From assembly GCA_963675365.2 (NCBI GenBank), contig CAXXVA010000001.1, positions 310,001 to 374,000 on the forward strand: a DNA stretch of 64,000 bases, in the 5' to 3' direction. This DNA comes from CAXXOK01 sp963675365 (GTDB taxonomy: Bacteria > Bacillota > Clostridia > Christensenellales > Aristaeellaceae). The notes beneath the pieces were generated by a model, which made no database searches, was not told where the DNA came from, and worked only from the letters and a program-made list of their open reading frames with translations. Below, piece by piece: positions 1 through 9,400 of this stretch (positions are counted from its first letter, which is position 1; every line of letters begins with the position of its first letter). The position numbers were made by a program, and so were the translations under genes.

Positions 1-139
1 TCAAAAGGTTGATGCCTTGTTCGAGTTTTTCCAGATACCCGAGCGCTGTTTCGATACTCCCAGAATCATCCGCAATGTAGAGGATTAGGGAATGAAGTTG
101 GTCATTGGCTTTGTCTGTTCGCAAAATGCGATAGTTCAT
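1..139 (-). CDS. RelE/ParE-type toxin (partial, runs off the left edge)
   Basis: The frame begins MNYRILRTDKANDQLHSLIL and stays open to base 1, so only about 46 residues are visible. The opening (Y-x-I-x-x-T-x-x-A-x-x-D-L) is that of ParE/RelE plasmid-stabilisation toxins, and the gene follows a Phd/YefM antitoxin with a 4-base ATGA stop/start overlap, the usual translational coupling of such pairs. Family members act on gyrase (ParE) or on mRNA at the ribosome (RelE). The C-terminal half that would decide between them is outside the window. Confidence 0.72.
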   Translation of the reverse strand, partial: MNYRILRTDKANDQLHSLILYIADDSGSIETALGYLEKLEQGINLL

Positions 140-417
140 TGGGCTTTCCTCTCAAGCAGGGAAGCTCTCAAACTATCAAAGCTAGTCTGCATCGGTGCAA
201 CGCGACCTTGCCGGACATCTTCCTCAGCCTCAGCCAGTGCTTTTAAAAGCTCTAATTCAGCTTTCATTTGTGCATATTGCGCCATGCTAAGCAATACCGT
301 GTCACCTCGGCCATTAACCGTCACATAGACGGGTTCTTGTGTTTCCTTACATGTTTTAGAGATTTCAGCATAGTGATTGCGCAAATCTGCTGATGGGCGA
401 ATGATCTCTATCTTCAA
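136..417 (-). CDS. Phd/YefM-family antitoxin
   Basis: A protein of about 93 residues, start MKIEIIRPSADLRNHYAEIS, with the YVTVNGRGDTVLLS segment typical of the Phd/YefM DNA-binding fold. The C-terminus is charged and helical, where these antitoxins wrap the toxin. The in-frame ATGs at 438 and 432 are poor starts because the -10 box ends only a few bases upstream. A TTG at 417, just after GGGAGGTG, gives the family-typical N-terminus. It is coupled to the ParE/RelE-like gene downstream. It sits at the 3' end of the tail operon with its own promoter, as an accessory phage gene (moron) would. Confidence 0.75.
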   Translation of the reverse strand: MKIEIIRPSADLRNHYAEISKTCKETQEPVYVTVNGRGDTVLLSMAQYAQMKAELELLKALAEAEEDVRQGRVAPMQTSFDSLRASLLERKAQ

Positions 418-429
418 CACCTCCCTTAA

Positions 430-467
430 CATAGTCAAATTATATTCTTATATGACTATGATGTCAA
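430..467 (-). promoter_or_regulatory. Promoter and operator of the toxin-antitoxin pair
   Basis: Reading leftward, TTGACA (467-462) and TATAAT (444-439) are separated by 17 bases, a consensus sigma-A promoter. Its -35 box overlaps the tal stop codon. A perfect 7-base inverted repeat, CATAGTC (430-436) and GACTATG (454-460), brackets the -10 box with 24 bases between centres, as expected for an antitoxin operator. Autoregulation is inferred. Confidence 0.75.
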
Positions 468-3382
468 CTGTTATCATCAATCAGTTCACATCGAAACGTC
501 GCTTGCCGAAACACATCGGTTCCTGATACCACAACGCTTTTCATGGCTTGATGATCTGCATTCCATATGCCATCCGCTGTGATATCATCACTCTCCCGTT
601 TCCATCTGAAACGCGTTTCTGGTAGATCATCTGTAATATCGGTCAAGCCATGATACACCTTGGCTGTGAGCAACGTGCTTCTGACCCGCTGGGTCAGAAA
701 GGTCGTTTCCGTATGGATCTCTACCCGATATCCAAGCAGCGCGTCCATGTCGGAGTAAATCTGCGATTGTGTTTGCTGATAGGTTTGGCTGGAGGTTACA
801 GTGGACACAATCGCATCGTCTGTGATCTTGAGTTCCGCTTGGGATATCCGTTCCGCGAGAGCATCCACCTCCGTCATATCCGCTTTGCTGCCCACCATGA
901 GCCGGAGGTACTCATTACCGGAGATATCCATGGTATTAAGAACGTTGATGGTTGCCTGGCGAGCAAACAGAGTGTCCACATCAAGGTTCGTAGCGATAAG
1001 ACTACGAACAATAGCACTGTCAGCAAAGATGTCATGTGCGTTGAGAGTAGCTGCGGCAACCGATCCTTCGATGAGTTTTTCTCCTGCATTGATGGATACA
1101 TCTTCGACATCAGCGTTTCCGATCTGCTTTTGCGTAGTCGTGATATTCCCATTGCCGTCTACCGATACCGCATAGAACCCACCGTCTTTGCCTTTGACAA
1201 TCAATTCGCCTACAGTGAGTGATACGAGATTCGCTTCTGTGACAGCAAGCTTGGCAATATAGAGTTCACCGCCTACGCCCTGCGTGATGATGGCAGTATC
1301 CGTTACCAAATCCTTGATGTGCGCCCAGTCGATATCAGCCGAGCCAATGCTTGCACTTACGATGGCAGCCACTGCAGTGGTCAGGCCCGTGATGGACGCC
1401 CAATCAATGTCAGCGGATTGAATACGTACATTGACAATATTGGCAATCTCGGCAGTTAGCTTTGTAATGTTCGCCCAGTCGATCTCTGCGGACGCAATCT
1501 GTGCGTTGAGCAAATTAGCGACTGTTGCAGTCAGCCCAGTAATGGCTGCCCATTCAATATTGGCGCTGTCAATATTCGCGGTCGTGATCTGCGCCTGTGC
1601 GATGGACGCCATCTGTGCCACCAGCCCTTGGATGTTTGCCCATTGAATATTGGCTTGCTGGATGTTGGCGGTCGTCATTTGCGCCACGGCAATAGCCGCA
1701 ATCGATGCGTAAAGCTCATCCGTGGTGATGTGCCCTGCCACAAGCTCCTGTATCCGTGCCGTGACAGCTATTAGAGCATTGACAGTGAGCGTTTCGACCA
1801 ACGCCTCCGCAATCTTAGCGCGGGTGATGGTCGCATCACTTATCTGCGCGGTTTGGATCGCCGCGTCCTGGATATGCGCCGTTCCAATCGCCGCCAGCTG
1901 GATATGCGCCGCGCCGATAGCAGCGGTCTTGACCTGCAGCGAACCTACGGATGCGTTTTGCAATTGCCCCGAACCAATAGAGTTAAGCGCTAACTTCATA
2001 CCGCCAATGGAGCCGGCCGCAATCTGCCGTGCAGAAATCATGCTGGTTTCCATCGTGGTGGATGCCGTACCCAGCGTGACGCCGGTATAGCGCTTAAGCA
2101 AGCAATCGTAGGTATATTGGGTCATGCGAAGAGCAACAGTTACTCCTAGTTTCTCTACGATGACGGTCACGGCATCGCCGATGAAGATATCCGTCAGTGG
2201 TGTATAGGCGGCGTACTCAACAGTATCTTTGACATTGATAAAATCCACATCCAGCGTTACCGTCGGAAGATCACACCCACTGTCCAGCAGCTTTTGGGCT
2301 TCGGCGCGAAGCATGTTTTTGACCGCCGACACGGACAGTTCGTCCGATACCTTGGCATCACTAACCTGCAGATGATACCACTTGGGATGCGGATAGCTAC
2401 CGATGTTCGGACTGTCGATATACAGCTCATCCAGATAGAGCAGCTCGCCGTCCTCGGTTTCACCCGTTGGCAGGATGCGGGTAGCCACATCCGTTTCATC
2501 AATGTCGTAGGTGATGCCCAGCAGGTTCTTACCTTGCCGGATCTGTACATCGCTGTCCGTGCCAATACGACCCACAACGAATACATCGTACCAATCCCGT
2601 GCCAACTCACCACCGAACATCTCAACCGCACCGCCTTCACCCAACAGCGCTTCTACAGGGTTGATGTTTTTAAACTCAACATTGTCCGCCGTTCCCGTGA
2701 GGTCGGTATAGACGCTAAAGTCATGCGGTGAACGAGTCTGACTGAAGACGCTGTTGATGACATTTGTAGCCGATGCCCCTGCGCCGGGCTTGCAGCTGAC
2801 GATCATGTTATCCATGAGGTCATAGAAGATATGCCGGGCATAAACGCTGATTTGATTCAGCTCCGGCACAACCCGATAAATGCGAAAGGGCTGCTCTCGG
2901 AGTTGCCGAGGTTCCACCACCTGCCCCGTGGCAACCGCTGCGCTGGTTTCTGTTCGCACATACTCCAGATAATCCGTGTGCATGAAGCCACGCTTGCCGT
3001 CCGGGGTTAGCACTTCGTACCATGTGGCATTGGTCTTGTTCAGGATGATAATCTGTGTGTCTGTCGGATAAAGCATCAGGATTCGATGTGAGGTGCTTGG
3101 GCCTGTGCGCAGGCGAAGGCGACCGCCAATGACCCGATAGATTTCACGGCCATCCGCTTGGTTGACCAAGCGAATCCTAGGTGTAACGGACGCAGGGACA
3201 GGGGCTTTGATAATGCATCCATACTGCAGGTGCGTCCATTTATCCGCAGTATCCATCGGATGCGTCATGGACAATTCCCACTCACCGTTCAGCGTTTCGG
3301 TGACGATGCAGGTGGAAGGAGTGAGTATGCCCAGACCATTGCCTGTGAAATCCGTTTCATTCGCCGCATAGATGCAGAGCAC
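464..3382 (-). CDS. Phage tail protein (Tal / prophage endopeptidase tail type) with SH3 domain and coiled repeats
   Basis: This 972-residue protein sits just downstream of the Dit gene, the Tal position in siphovirus baseplates. The N-terminal 400 residues resemble the gp27/Tal-like ring domain. It is interrupted at about residues 88-140 by a bacterial SH3-like insert (RLRLRTGPSTSHRI to HTDYLEYV), a cell-wall-binding fold. Residues about 470-760 hold near-perfect 25-residue repeats of the form W-A-x-I-T-x-L-T-A-x-(10)-S-A-D-I-D, which probably form a trimeric fibrous stalk. The tail tip would contact or penetrate the envelope. No peptidase catalytic motif is obvious, so the enzymatic label is not supported here. 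Confidence 0.82.
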   Translation of the reverse strand: MLCIYAANETDFTGNGLGILTPSTCIVTETLNGEWELSMTHPMDTADKWTHLQYGCIIKAPVPASVTPRIRLVNQADGREIYRVIGGRLRLRTGPSTSHRILMLYPTDTQIIILNKTNATWYEVLTPDGKRGFMHTDYLEYVRTETSAAVATGQVVEPRQLREQPFRIYRVVPELNQISVYARHIFYDLMDNMIVSCKPGAGASATNVINSVFSQTRSPHDFSVYTDLTGTADNVEFKNINPVEALLGEGGAVEMFGGELARDWYDVFVVGRIGTDSDVQIRQGKNLLGITYDIDETDVATRILPTGETEDGELLYLDELYIDSPNIGSYPHPKWYHLQVSDAKVSDELSVSAVKNMLRAEAQKLLDSGCDLPTVTLDVDFINVKDTVEYAAYTPLTDIFIGDAVTVIVEKLGVTVALRMTQYTYDCLLKRYTGVTLGTASTTMETSMISARQIAAGSIGGMKLALNSIGSGQLQNASVGSLQVKTAAIGAAHIQLAAIGTAHIQDAAIQTAQISDATITRAKIAEALVETLTVNALIAVTARIQELVAGHITTDELYASIAAIAVAQMTTANIQQANIQWANIQGLVAQMASIAQAQITTANIDSANIEWAAITGLTATVANLLNAQIASAEIDWANITKLTAEIANIVNVRIQSADIDWASITGLTTAVAAIVSASIGSADIDWAHIKDLVTDTAIITQGVGGELYIAKLAVTEANLVSLTVGELIVKGKDGGFYAVSVDGNGNITTTQKQIGNADVEDVSINAGEKLIEGSVAAATLNAHDIFADSAIVRSLIATNLDVDTLFARQATINVLNTMDISGNEYLRLMVGSKADMTEVDALAERISQAELKITDDAIVSTVTSSQTYQQTQSQIYSDMDALLGYRVEIHTETTFLTQRVRSTLLTAKVYHGLTDITDDLPETRFRWKRESDDITADGIWNADHQAMKSVVVSGTDVFRQATFRCELIDDNS
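1300..1720 (-). repeat. Tandem 75-bp repeats inside the tal gene
   Basis: About four to five units encode WANITKLTAEIANIVNVRIQ-type segments ending SADIDWA. Units differ at many silent and conservative positions, so they are old and maintained at protein level. They code for the alternating hydrophobic pattern of phage fibre coiled coils or beta-spirals. Confidence 0.7.
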
Positions 3383-3400
3383 AATTCTCTCTCCCTCGGT

Positions 3401-4105
3401 TTATACGTTTCGCCAATTTGGCGTGATGACGATTTGCGCCACGCCGCCCGTCCAAAAAACCACGTTGTCACCTGCCAGCAGCTTTGGGTAATCACCGCGC
3501 ATGTTTTGATTGTAGGATGTATAGTCCATGTAGGTTTCCGTGAGCGGCGTATCGATAGTCACCATACCCGTGATCCCCGTTAGCTCAAAATAGCTGCCAC
3601 CAATGACGATCTCCGCATCACCTGTCAGCGTAACTTTTAGCACAGGTTCAGAGAATACATTGCCTTGGTTTAAAATAAAAACACCGGAAGTCGTCACCAT
3701 GATATCTTCAACATCCGACAGATAGAAGAACGGCTGACAGCGGAAGTTGACGATAAACGAGTGATGCGGGTTGCCGCGCAGAATTTTATCAAAGCTGATC
3801 TGGTTCACAACCCGCGCAACATAAAAGCCACCCTGCCGGTTGGCGAAGGTGACTTTTCCGTCTCCCTTGAGATATTGAGATATAACCGGCAGATTGGATG
3901 TTTCCCGAATCATGCACTCTGCGCTTACGATGAAGTCGTCATATACATCTTCGCCCTCCAGCGTAGTCAGCGTACCGCTTCGGCCGGGAACACTGGTGAA
4001 GGTTGCACGCTCCGGTGGGCGAACCAATGCAGGCTGTTTCAGCACATGGATACCAAGTTCAGTGCTGCGTACACCGTTCCAAGTGAACCAGTCGTTCAAT
4101 CGCAT
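3401..4105 (-). CDS. Distal tail protein (Dit, Sipho_tail family)
   Basis: A 234-residue protein starting MRLNDWFTWNGVRSTELGIHVL, typical of siphovirus Dit. It has the PGRSGTLTTLEGEDVYDDF block and a C-terminal galectin-like beta domain (NQGNVFSEPVLKVTLTGD). Dit forms the hexameric hub joining the tail tube to Tal. It lies 18 bases upstream of tal and between tal and the tape measure region, as in most siphophages. The length matches the family (about 230-260 residues). Confidence 0.85.
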   Translation of the reverse strand: MRLNDWFTWNGVRSTELGIHVLKQPALVRPPERATFTSVPGRSGTLTTLEGEDVYDDFIVSAECMIRETSNLPVISQYLKGDGKVTFANRQGGFYVARVVNQISFDKILRGNPHHSFIVNFRCQPFFYLSDVEDIMVTTSGVFILNQGNVFSEPVLKVTLTGDAEIVIGGSYFELTGITGMVTIDTPLTETYMDYTSYNQNMRGDYPKLLAGDNVVFWTGGVAQIVITPNWRNV

Positions 4106-4121
4106 CGCCTCCTGTTAAAGC

Positions 4122-5318
4122 CTAAAAGTGCAGCCTGGCAGATATCTCATTGGCCAGAAATCTACCCAGCACCTGAGCGCCTACGGCAGACGGATAACTG
4201 CCATCCTCATAGTAACGTGCATGCCTTGTCATACCGCTTCGATAGGTTGCATCGATACAATCAATCCCCAGTGCTTCACAGCAAGCAATGATGGTGCCCC
4301 GCATCGCAAGGAGGCTGGTATTGGTCGTGCTGTCGGGTACCATGCAGGGCGTTACCAGAAGCAAGTGGCAAGCCGGATAGTCTTCACGAATCAGCTCACA
4401 CAGATAGCGAATCGCGCGGCAGGTCGTGGTTATGTTCGTGACTGCCATGCCGGTGATATCGGTAAGCCCAAAGGCATCCTCAATGGTTCCAGTTTGTGAT
4501 GGATAATTGATTGCATCATTCGAACCTGCGTATAAAACGATGGCATCGGGAGGCTCAGTCATGCCATTTGTAATGTCTGCCTTCAGCCGATTGTACTGAT
4601 TCCAAAGCACGTTATTCACGCCATCAGAGGGATCATACACAAGGCTTTCTGCCGTCGTTGCATGATGAAGCCACGTAGCGCCCCAGACAGCGTACTCCTT
4701 GAAAAACTTGAAGGATTGTCGATTCAGCATTTCATTGACCCATTCGCCCTTGGTGCTGTTTTCATAGGTTCTATCTGTCACGTTGTCACCAAGCACGATC
4801 ACACTTTTTTCAATATGACTCGGACGCATCGTTCTTCTCGTACTGCCATGCAGAGTCACCGCTTGTGACAAGTCACTTACGCTGTGATCCTCTAAGGTTT
4901 TTGTGTATTCACTGACCATAAGCCGCGCCTTGGTGTATCCTTCCAAAAGGGGAACGGTCCCGCCGTATGCAATTAGACCCAAGAAGTCATCTTGCGGCGT
5001 ATGAGAGAAAGAGTTGTCCTCGTGAAAGTAGAACACAGCGTAAAGCCAGCCATTGCGATTGTTTGGCGCAAATTGAATGAAATCACCAGCTTCATAGGTG
5101 AATATTCCCGAGCGAGCCACATTGGTTTCGTTTCCATAATCCTGCCCTGTGTAAGGATAGATCTCTCCCAGCTCAAAGGGAATGGGATCTTTGATAATGT
5201 GTACGGTTGTGATGTCGCCGAGCGCTTGCGTGATTGGCCTAAGCTGATCGAGAACATCTGCATTCTTGCGATCCATATAAGTACGCGCCTCATGCAGTGG
5301 CTTTAGATTATTCGCCAT
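4122..5318 (-). CDS. SGNH/GDSL-fold phage protein, probably catalytically inactive
   Basis: A 398-residue protein with an N-terminal beta-rich region (residues 1-160) and an SGNH-type domain (about 165-398). Block I reads VIVLGDNVTDRT, so the nucleophilic serine of GDS is Asn. Block III, YAGSNDA, keeps the G-x-N-D element. The C-terminal block reads DGSYPSAVGAQVLG, where the usual D-x-x-H-P-N has lost its His (Tyr). With both Ser and His missing, esterase activity is unlikely. The fold may instead bind cell-wall glycans. It overlaps the next upstream gene by one base and is part of the tail operon. Confidence 0.72.
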   Translation of the reverse strand: MANNLKPLHEARTYMDRKNADVLDQLRPITQALGDITTVHIIKDPIPFELGEIYPYTGQDYGNETNVARSGIFTYEAGDFIQFAPNNRNGWLYAVFYFHEDNSFSHTPQDDFLGLIAYGGTVPLLEGYTKARLMVSEYTKTLEDHSVSDLSQAVTLHGSTRRTMRPSHIEKSVIVLGDNVTDRTYENSTKGEWVNEMLNRQSFKFFKEYAVWGATWLHHATTAESLVYDPSDGVNNVLWNQYNRLKADITNGMTEPPDAIVLYAGSNDAINYPSQTGTIEDAFGLTDITGMAVTNITTTCRAIRYLCELIREDYPACHLLLVTPCMVPDSTTNTSLLAMRGTIIACCEALGIDCIDATYRSGMTRHARYYEDGSYPSAVGAQVLGRFLANEISARLHF

Positions 5319-5569
5319 TACATCACCTCTGTGCCAGTGCTGTTATACCACTGTCCGTCTACATCCAGGAATACATGGATAGCGCCTTCGGCAGAAGGGT
5401 CATAGTACCACTTTCGATTCCATGCAATGGTGCCGGGTTTGACATGGGGATAAAGCGCCAATTCTGCCAGGAGGTTTACAGATGTGATGGTCGGTCCCAG
5501 CAAAATATCGCTGTCCACACCAAGGGATAAGCAGCTGTTGCCGCGCCGGATTTCTTTTGAAGTTGCCAT
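5318..5569 (-). CDS. Small tail-operon protein of unknown function
   Basis: An 83-residue protein starting MATSKEIRRGNSCLSLGVDS. Its stop overlaps the start of the SGNH-fold gene (5318), so the two are translationally coupled. The C-terminal part (HVFLDVDGQWYNSTGTEVM) looks like a small beta-domain seen in phage tail-associated proteins. I do not recognise a named family. A role as chaperone or module of the SGNH protein is only inferred from coupling. Confidence 0.6.
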   Translation of the reverse strand: MATSKEIRRGNSCLSLGVDSDILLGPTITSVNLLAELALYPHVKPGTIAWNRKWYYDPSAEGAIHVFLDVDGQWYNSTGTEVM

Positions 5570-5604
5570 TCATTACACACTTCTTTCTGCTTGAGCCACG
5601 AGAA

Positions 5605-5624
5605 ATGCCGCTCGAAGGCGGCAT
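5605..5624 (-). terminator. Short hairpin between two tail-region genes
   Basis: ATGCCGC (5605-5611) and GCGGCAT (5618-5624) form a perfect 7-bp stem with a 6-base loop, just downstream of the 237-residue gene in the reading direction. Only a weak TTTCT tract follows, so it may attenuate rather than terminate. Confidence 0.4.
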
Positions 5625-5643
5625 GGGTGGGAATCCGTTTTGC

Positions 5644-6330
5644 CTAGATATGACAATCCACTACCGTAATGTATAACCCCTGCTCCCCCGCTTGTTTAAG
5701 GTATCTCTGGAACTTTCCTTCATACTCTTTCTGTGTTTTGACGGTCGAGTCATCCATGCCAAACCATCCCATTCGGCCAGGTTCATGCCACTCACCCTCA
5801 GCAGTCAGAAAAGCAAACGGGTTAAACATGGATTGACGCTTTGCATAATACTCCTTATCCCCATACTGGCGGATATAATACTCGGGCTTGTAGATTCGCA
5901 AATGATCCAGCGCTTTTTCACCATCCCGCAGCGGTGCATCTTCCACCTGAATCTCCCATTGCCGAAGCGCGTGCGCATAGGCTTCTGAGTCAGGTGAAAA
6001 ATCACAGTCCGCCACCAGCGCTTGATCACAACGCTTTGGATCCAGCGGGTGATTCTCATTCATAAAAGGCGGAGAGCCATAAGCACCCTCCTTTCCTTCC
6101 TTAAGTTTCAATTGTCCTCTCCATCGTCCGCCCATATTCCACCAATCCCACTTTGCATTGGGATTCCGCCAGTACCCACAGCGGCCCATCCCGTCGTCCT
6201 CATCCGCTTGGGGATCTTCCTGGAATACCGCATATGGGGAATTACCGTCCACCGCCTCATAGAATGGGCTCAGCAGAGAACCAATTTCCTCCGGTTTCTT
6301 AGAGAATACCGCCACGGGATAATGTGACAT
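5644..6330 (-). CDS. Uncharacterised phage protein with W-D-W-W-x-x-G-G-R-W motif
   Basis: The start at 6330 (MSHYPVAVFSKK) follows AGGAGGT with a 6-base spacer, giving 228 residues. The protein is soluble, rich in Trp and Tyr, with an acidic stretch near residue 45 (EDPQADEDDG) and the motif WDWWNMGGRWRGQL near residue 65, which looks like a conserved core. It sits between tape measure and baseplate genes, but its composition is unlike a structural protein. I do not recognise a function; it may be a moron. Confidence 0.55.
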   Translation of the reverse strand: MSHYPVAVFSKKPEEIGSLLSPFYEAVDGNSPYAVFQEDPQADEDDGMGRCGYWRNPNAKWDWWNMGGRWRGQLKLKEGKEGAYGSPPFMNENHPLDPKRCDQALVADCDFSPDSEAYAHALRQWEIQVEDAPLRDGEKALDHLRIYKPEYYIRQYGDKEYYAKRQSMFNPFAFLTAEGEWHEPGRMGWFGMDDSTVKTQKEYEGKFQRYLKQAGEQGLYITVVDCHI

Positions 6331-6408
6331 GGAACGACCTCCTCGTTGTTTTGTCATGGTAGTATTGCTCTGATTTGGATATATAGCAAGTCCTTATTTC
6401 ACAACGGT

Positions 6409-9400
6409 TTACGCCATTCGAAGCCCTCTGCCGCGCTGCTGTCTTTTGGTGAGTGCGGCGATCTCGATGGCAAGAGAACGGATGTCCTGTTCATCCCGAA
6501 TATAGAAGGAATTGCCTGACAGGTTCACCGAGCTTTGCTGGTTGTACACACGGCTGTTGTCGCTTTGATTGGTCACAACCGAGCCGGTTTGTGCCGCGCC
6601 TGTCAAGTACCTTGCGGCGTTGGCAACGATCTTGGCTTGCTCTTTGCTCTCCAGCAGCACACCACGTCCGAATCCGCGCATGGCCATGCGGCCGACCTCG
6701 TCGCGGAACACGGCGGACGGGGACTGGATCTTGAGTTCCGATTTGGCGGCGGCAACGGCGGCGCGTGCGGCGAATTTCATGGCAGCAATCACACCCGATC
6801 GCCCAGCGTTGATGCCTTCCGCCAAACCCAACATGGCATGGACGCCAACTGTACGAAGCGATCTGTTTGTAAGCGTGGCAGATAGTGCCGTCTTTACATT
6901 GCTGGCAATGGTGTTTGCTGTGGTACTCATACCAAACGATGTCATGGCGAGTACCAGCCCTGTAATGAGCTGCTGTCCTGTAATCGTAAGCAGGTCGCTG
7001 TACAGCGCCGTTTCCATGGCCAGCAGAAGATTGGCGGCGAAGGTCGAAGCATCGGTTGCAGCATCGTACTCGTTTAGCCCAACACCCACACCAGCAGCTG
7101 CATTTTCGCCAATCGGTTTCATGCGCTCGGATGGCGATTGGATACCCAGCGCAAGGTTGAGCGCGTCTTCCAAGCTGCTGGCGACGCTTTCGGCATCGGT
7201 TGTCCACCCCGCTTCGGTCATGCCCTGCGCCACACCCGCGCGGATATTCTCCCCAGTTTCGGTCAGTTTCAGCGTATTCAAAAAGTCTACGATGGCTTCG
7301 AGGTTGTTCAGGTCATCCTGGCTGACCTCAGTGCCGTTTTGAATGGCGGCGACCATCTCAGACACATAAGCGGTGAAACCAGCCATCGTATCCCCGGAAA
7401 ACTGGTCGCCCATCCGCATATCGATACCCGACAGAGTCATGCCATCCAGCAATCCCCACAGCGTGATCCATGTGCCTTTGTTTTGCTCAAAGGCTTTCAG
7501 CTCACCGTTGAAGCTATTCATCCAGTCGAGCAGACTGCCGCCGAGCATATTATTGACAAAACCCCAGTCATTTTTTGCAGTGTTGCCAAAGACAGAGGTC
7601 GTCACATATTTTTCGGTCATCTGCGACGCCGCTTGCTGTACAGACTCTGTTGTACCCCGGATGTCAGGAGTGATGAGCACATGGAGCGTACCGTCCGTGT
7701 CATAAGCAATAAGCGTATCGGCGTCGATCAGGTTCGCTGGTACAAGGTTGACAGGGATTTCTGTGCCGCCTTCCCAGAACACTGCGGCAGGATCGTTTAT
7801 GACATCGCTAGGATTGTCGTACTGCTCGCCGACACGCACAATGCCAGTGAGTTCAACGGGATTGTTTTTAACAAACGCGTTGTAGGCCTCAAGGTCATAC
7901 CCCACGATACCGATGGTGCTTTCAATATAACTGGGTTTTGTGATACCCTCTTGTTCTTCGTAGGCGGTAATCTGCGCAATGACTTCGGCATAGAGTTCGG
8001 TCTGATCTACGTTGGTTGCTTGCGCATACGCCGTAACCAGCGCTGCGATCTGCGGATTGGTCAATGAGCTGACATCGATGTTCTCTGCTTGCAGATACTC
8101 CGTGACCATGGCGGCGATATCCTTCGGGTTGAGAGAAGCAGTGCTTGCTCCGTCTGTGACTTCTTCATATGCCAGCACAAAGGCCGTGATGCCGTCAGGC
8201 GACAGACCTGTGGTATCGACTGCGTTTTCTTCCATATAGGATGAAATGAACGCAGCGATATCAGCAGGTTTCAGCAAGCTGATGTCCGCACCGCTTGCCA
8301 GTTCCTGATATGCGCTCACCATGGCGGTGACATTTTCAGGAGTCAATCCCGATACGTCCGCGCCGGTAACCACTTCGGCATATTTGGCGACATAAGCCAC
8401 CAGTCCTTCGGGCGTTAACGCAGCGGTGGATGCACCCTCCGGGAATTCGGTATACTGTTCAATGAATGCCGTGAGGATGGGCTGAAGCTTGATGGCATCC
8501 TCGGCTTCCTGATAGCTGTCAATGACTGCCTCGGCGGTAATCACGCCCGGGTTGGCTGCAAACGCATCCCAACGAGCCTGTGCGCCCGTCATATCGAGAT
8601 CGGTTGTGATTTTCAGGATTTCCTCCGGCACGGCATCGGTGAGGATGGTATTCAGCCCGGAAAGCGTGTTTTGATGATCCCTCACGAACTGCGCGAGTGC
8701 GGCGATCTCTTCCATCTGCCCCGACAGGTCAATGTCCGGGAACAGCGCATCGACTTGTGCCACACTCATACCGCTGTCCAGCAACGATTGAATCTGTGTC
8801 AGCACGCTGATGTATTCCGTCAGAGCCGTCTCGTCCATATCAGCAGTGAGCGTATTCATCTCTTCCAGCACTCGTGCCATGCCTAGTTTGTCGCCGTTGG
8901 CAGCTTCGATGCTATATTCACGGAGCTTGGCGTACAGGGTATCCAGACTATCCCCAGCGGCTTGAATGTCCTCCTGATTCCACACGAGCAGGACAATCTG
9001 CGCAAGCGCAGCCGCATATTCCTCAGCCGCCGCTTTGCGGTCAAGCATGTATTGGGCGTTGAGGTCGGAGAAAGCTTGCTGTTTCTCGGTGCTATTTTCC
9101 ATGAGCTGAATGAGCGCGAATTCCTTGTCGTACTGCTCATCCATAGCAGTGTTCACAGCAGCCATGCCCTCGGCGGAAGCGACCATAGCGCTCTCATATA
9201 CGGATGCAGCTGCATCACTTTGGCCTTTTGCCTGCGCACGCGCAACTTCCGCTTCGAGCTTTGTAAGGATGGTGTCAAACCCGTCTGTATCAGCAGCGGT
9301 GAGTTTGTATTTGACCTCAATGGCTTCTCGGGTGTCGATGAGTTCCTGCAGGCGTACCTTGTCCTTGTCTGTGAAGTTGCGGTTTTGCCGGCGCTTGAGC

